DNA of 64,000 nucleotides from an uncultured bacterium. GTDB taxonomy: Bacteria > Verrucomicrobiota > Kiritimatiellia > RFP12 > CAIWXQ01. Below, in pieces: positions 60,894 through 64,000 of the stretch. The stretch covers positions 1 to 64,000 of the forward strand of contig CAIWXQ010000034.1 in the NCBI GenBank assembly GCA_903916675.1, in the 5' to 3' direction. A model generated the notes under the pieces. It saw only the letters and a program-made list of their open reading frames with translations, was not told where the DNA came from and did not search any database. Every line of letters starts with the position of its first letter. Position 1 is the stretch's first letter. The position numbers and the translations under genes were made by a program.

Positions 60894-61097
60894 GCCCAGG
60901 GCTGGCAGGCTGGACAATCCGCGTCAGCGCGGCTCACGCCGTGGCGAGATTGGTTTAAGCGGAAATCTAATGCAAGGCTCATGTTTCTACAGGCGAATTC
61001 TGGCAAGGTTCGGCACGACGGGAGAGTGTTGGCAACTGCCGCGGTGCGCGGGGGTGACCGCGCATCAGCCAGTCGTCGACGGCCCACTGGAGGAACT

Positions 61098-63638
61098 ATG
61101 ATTCGCGCCGACCTGCATGTGCATTCCTACCATTCGCGGCACGCCAGCGAATGGTTCCTCCAGCGCATTGGCGCGCAGGAGTCCTACACCGACGTCGAGG
61201 CAGTCTATCGCGACGCCAAGGCGCGGGGGGCACAGTTCGTCACCCTCACCGACCACAACGCCATCGACGGCGCGCTGGAACTGGTAGTAAAACACCCCGA
61301 AGACTGCTTTGTCAGCACGGAAGCCACGGCTTATTTCCCGGAGGACGGCTGCAAAGTGCACATCCTCTGCTTCGGCATCACGCCGGAGCAGTTCGCCGCG
61401 ATCCAGAAGACGCGCGAGAACATCTACAATCTGCGCGACTACCTGCGCCTGGAGAAGATCGCCTGCTCCGTGGCCCACGCCACGTTCAGCGTCAACGGCC
61501 GGCTCACGATCGAGCACATCGAGAAGCTGATCCTGCTCTTCGACGTCTTCGAGGGGATCAACGGCACGCGCGGCCGCATGGGGAATGTCGTCTGGCAAAA
61601 AGTACTGCGCCACCTGACGCCGGCGCACATCGAGCGCCTCTCCCGGAAGCACGGTATCGAACTGTGGGGCCAGGAATCCTGGATCAAGGGGCTCACCGGG
61701 GGATCTGATGACCATGCCGGCCTGTTCATCGGCGCCACTTATACGCTGGCCCGCGCCCGGACGATTCCCGAGCTGTTGGACGCCATCCGCACCAAGCGTA
61801 CGCTGGCCGACGGCCGCTACGGCGATCACAAGGCGCTGGCCTACGCCATTTTCAAGGTTGCCAGCGAATACGCCCGGCGCAAGGGCGGGACCAAGGGATT
61901 GCCGAGCCTGCTGTCGTCGATCCTCTTCGATGAGAATGGTCCGGCGCTGCGCGACCGGCTCCTGGTCAAGAAACTTGGCCTGGGGGGTTCCGCACGCGAC
62001 CGCATGCTGGCGCGATTCTTCGAGACGCTTCTGGAGGTCACCCGCGCCAACGACAATCCCGAGCAGCAGGTGGTGCACGCCTACGACGCGCTGACCACCC
62101 TGCTGGACGACTGCATTGCCGAGACCGCGCGCTCCGTGGAACGCAGCGTGCGGGGCGAGGAGACGACCGACCTGCTGCAATATCTGGCTGTGGCCCTGCC
62201 GGCCGCCCTGTTCGCCGCGCCGTTCTTCAGCACGCTGTACTACCTCAGCCGCTCGCGTGAGATCAACGCCGCGCTGCTGCATGCGTTCGTCCCGCCGTCG
62301 GCGCACGAGACCACCCGCGTGCTCTGGTTTTCCGACACGCTGCTGGACCTGAATGGCGTGTCGGTCACCCTTGGGGAGGTTTCCGCCTGCGCCCGCCGCC
62401 TGAACCGTCCTCTGCGGCTGGTCGGCTGCCTGACGCCGGCCGAGCAGCAGCAGGACGCCCCTCTCCCCGATACGCTCAACCTGCCTTGCATCTATTCCGT
62501 CACACCCGGCTTCTATAACGCACACACGGTGCGGATTCCATCTTTGCTGCGCTCGATCGACCTGATTGCCGCACAGCGTCCAGACCGCATCATCGTGTCC
62601 ACGCCCGGCCCCGTAGGCCTAGTCGGCTTGGCCGCCGCGCGCCTGCTGGGCATCCCCTGCACCGGCATTTACCACACCGATTTCGGCAGGCAGGCGGAGT
62701 CGATCACCAACGACCAGCAAATTGCCGCTCTGGTGGACGGTTACACCCGCTGGTTCTTCGCGCGCATGGACGACATCCGCGTTCCTTCCATGGCCTATAT
62801 CAACCGCCTGGTCGACCAGGGGATGGACCAACGCACCTTGAAGCTCTTCCCGCGCGGTCTGGACCAGAATTTCACGGTCGTGAACCAGCAGACCCTTGAG
62901 ACTGTGCGCAGTCGCTTCTTCGCCGAAAATCGCCCCACCCTGTTGTACGCGGGACGCATCGGGCAGGAAAAGAACCTCGGGCTCCTATTGCAGGTGGTGC
63001 AGGAACTGCCGGCCCGCGGGCATGATGTCCGGCTGGTGCTGGCAGGCGACGGCCCGGCCCGTGCCGAGCTGGAGCAACAGGCGGCGAGGAATCCGGACAT
63101 CGTCTTTGCGGGGCGACAGGAGCGCCTGACGCTGCGGGCCTTTTATTCCCTGGCTGACATCTTCGTGTTTCCCAGCAAGACCGACACGTTCGGCATGGCT
63201 GTGCTTGAGGCGCAGGCCTTCGGCCTGCCGACCCTCGTGGCCGATGCGGGCGGCCCGCCGGAGATCGTGCGCCACGGCAGCACCGGCTATGCCCTGCCGG
63301 CCGACGACCCGGAGTTGTGGATCCAGACGCTGATGCGCCTGCTGACGGCGCGCCGACAAAATCCGGACGATTTTGCGCGGTGGCGCGCAGAAATCCGCGC
63401 AGAAATCCGCTCCTCGTATAACTGGGAAACACTGCTGGATGAGATCATGGGGGCAAAACCCGCCATTCCTGTGCAGGCCACCGCAGCCGCGACGTCCTGG
63501 CCGCACCGCCTTTATGGCGCCGAAACTCGTCCGTCCGCAACCGACGCGACATTCCATTTGCCAGCGGCAACCCATCACCGTGCCGGAAGCCGAAGGCCGG
63601 CTTCACGCAGTTCTCGCAGCGACCTAATCGGCGTCTAA
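61098..63638 (+). CDS. PHP-domain phosphoesterase fused to a GT4 glycosyltransferase
   Basis: 846 residues from ATG 61098 (GGAGGAA 3-4 nt upstream). The N-terminal PHP metallo-hydrolase has MIRADLHVHSYHSRH, FVTLTDHNAIDGALELV, VAHATFSVNGR and GGSDDHAG, so all four PHP metal motifs are present (about 1-215). A helical linker of about 180 residues has a hydrophobic stretch LPAALFAAPFFSTLYYLS. The C-terminal GT-B glycosyltransferase (about 405-800) has TGIYHTDFGRQAE, LLYAGRIGQEKNLGLLLQVV and VFPSKTDTFGMAVLEAQAFG, typical of GT4. It may make a glycan or glycolipid and remove a phosphate, but substrates are unknown. The open frame extends far upstream only as antisense of tsaD and the S41 gene. Confidence 0.88.
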   Translation: MIRADLHVHSYHSRHASEWFLQRIGAQESYTDVEAVYRDAKARGAQFVTLTDHNAIDGALELVVKHPEDCFVSTEATAYFPEDGCKVHILCFGITPEQFAAIQKTRENIYNLRDYLRLEKIACSVAHATFSVNGRLTIEHIEKLILLFDVFEGINGTRGRMGNVVWQKVLRHLTPAHIERLSRKHGIELWGQESWIKGLTGGSDDHAGLFIGATYTLARARTIPELLDAIRTKRTLADGRYGDHKALAYAIFKVASEYARRKGGTKGLPSLLSSILFDENGPALRDRLLVKKLGLGGSARDRMLARFFETLLEVTRANDNPEQQVVHAYDALTTLLDDCIAETARSVERSVRGEETTDLLQYLAVALPAALFAAPFFSTLYYLSRSREINAALLHAFVPPSAHETTRVLWFSDTLLDLNGVSVTLGEVSACARRLNRPLRLVGCLTPAEQQQDAPLPDTLNLPCIYSVTPGFYNAHTVRIPSLLRSIDLIAAQRPDRIIVSTPGPVGLVGLAAARLLGIPCTGIYHTDFGRQAESITNDQQIAALVDGYTRWFFARMDDIRVPSMAYINRLVDQGMDQRTLKLFPRGLDQNFTVVNQQTLETVRSRFFAENRPTLLYAGRIGQEKNLGLLLQVVQELPARGHDVRLVLAGDGPARAELEQQAARNPDIVFAGRQERLTLRAFYSLADIFVFPSKTDTFGMAVLEAQAFGLPTLVADAGGPPEIVRHGSTGYALPADDPELWIQTLMRLLTARRQNPDDFARWRAEIRAEIRSSYNWETLLDEIMGAKPAIPVQATAAATSWPHRLYGAETRPSATDATFHLPAATHHRAGSRRPASRSSRSDLIGV

Positions 63639-63758
63639 CGCGGCGCGGGCATTGTTTCAGTTGCATGAGACATTTCGCCCGTCTTTTGCTATTCTCTCGG
63701 CTGGAAGCGAGCCACGAAGGGCGAAGGACAGAGGCGCAAGGCAGGAGGGTGGTCCCGC

Positions 63759-64000
63759 ATGGCGCATGATATCATTCTGGTGATCGAGGACGAGAAGGAC
63801 ATTCAGGAGCTGATCCGTTTCAATCTGGAACGCGACGGCTACAAAGTTCTTTCGGCCGACTCCGTCGAAGCGGCAGGCAAGATGCTGGTCAAACAGCTGC
63901 CCGACCTGGTGCTACTGGACTTGATGCTGCCCGGCGAGAACGGATACGATTTCTGCCGCCGGCTGCGCAGCGAGGAACGCACGCAGCACCTGCCCGTCAT
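63759..64000 (+). CDS. Two-component response regulator, 3' end outside the window
   Basis: The 80 residues visible are a receiver domain: HDIILVIEDEKDIQELIRFN (acidic pair), DLVLLDLMLPGENGYDFCRR (phospho-acceptor Asp) and the start of the next strand at the window end. Its style matches PhoB/OmpR-type regulators. The output domain cannot be seen. AGGAGG precedes the ATG. Confidence 0.9.
   Translation, partial: MAHDIILVIEDEKDIQELIRFNLERDGYKVLSADSVEAAGKMLVKQLPDLVLLDLMLPGENGYDFCRRLRSEERTQHLPV

Noticed and set aside
59148-61097. Upstream extension of the PHP/glycosyltransferase frame by 650 codons
   Set aside because: It is antisense to tsaD and the S41 protease. A strong Shine-Dalgarno site and the PHP motif DLHVHS place the start at 61098.

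Overview
The window is a GC-rich, densely coded bacterial chromosome segment with 50 protein genes and no rRNA, tRNA, CRISPR array or insertion sequence that I can see. Lipobox lipoproteins, a TonB-dependent-type outer-membrane barrel and a YidC with a large periplasmic domain point to a diderm. High GC, a eukaryote-type hexokinase and many short-repeat islands fit the PVC group (Kiritimatiellota, Verrucomicrobiota or Lentisphaerota). That placement is inference from gene content, not a phylogeny.

Layout. 0-6.3 kb, minus strand: ftsK (reading frame broken at a G9 run, 3' end outside the window), folP, a dinD-like gene and ftsH. 6.3-6.8 kb: a repeat-packed intergenic region. 6.8-12 kb: a zinc-ribbon membrane protein, infA, a pseudouridine synthase, a PAS protein, a HU/zinc-ribbon fusion, an ExbD-like lipoprotein and tyrA. 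12-19.7 kb: mutL, an FAD-linked oxidase, then ribF-rpsO-pnp closed by a strong terminator. 19.8-25.3 kb: a GNAT acetyltransferase and an ABC-2 exporter cluster. 25.4-30.7 kb: thioredoxin, a Spy-like periplasmic protein, a flavoprotein, then the classic rpmH-rnpA-yidD-yidC block. 30.8-45.3 kb: dinB, hexokinase, a nitrilase-family amidase, an AddB/AddA-type helicase-nuclease pair, an ATP-grasp ligase, a UroD-family methyltransferase, an aldo/keto reductase and a membrane protein. 45.4-50.6 kb: nusA-infB-rbfA-truB, with no rimP in front. 50.6-64 kb: an orphan OppF-type ATPase, an outer-membrane receptor, a minus-strand run (S41 protease, tsaD, an 849-residue membrane/coiled-coil protein, a lipoprotein, a secreted EEP-family enzyme), a PHP/glycosyltransferase fusion, and the start of a response regulator.

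The most unusual signal is not a gene. Short tandem repeats, mostly with a 7-bp unit (AGAAGTC, AGGTCAG, GAATGCG, CCCGTAT, CAATGAC, TAGGCTG, ATCTCAA and others), some with 6- or 8-bp units, are scattered through intergenic DNA and also sit in frame inside or at the ends of essential genes: ftsK, ftsH, mutL, tsaD, addA, rbfA, dinB and two ABC ATPase genes. A 7-bp unit read through three frames gives a 7-residue peptide period, so unrelated proteins share the same low-complexity peptide (QKSEV-like). In tsaD an array splits a conserved core, and another array supplies the start codon.

A second pattern is promoter placement. At ftsH, dinD, the nitrilase gene, addB, the ATP-grasp gene, the S41 protease and the TonB-type receptor, a sigma70-like -10 hexamer lies only 6-9 nt before the ATG. 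This predicts leaderless mRNAs, in contrast to neighbours with good Shine-Dalgarno sites.
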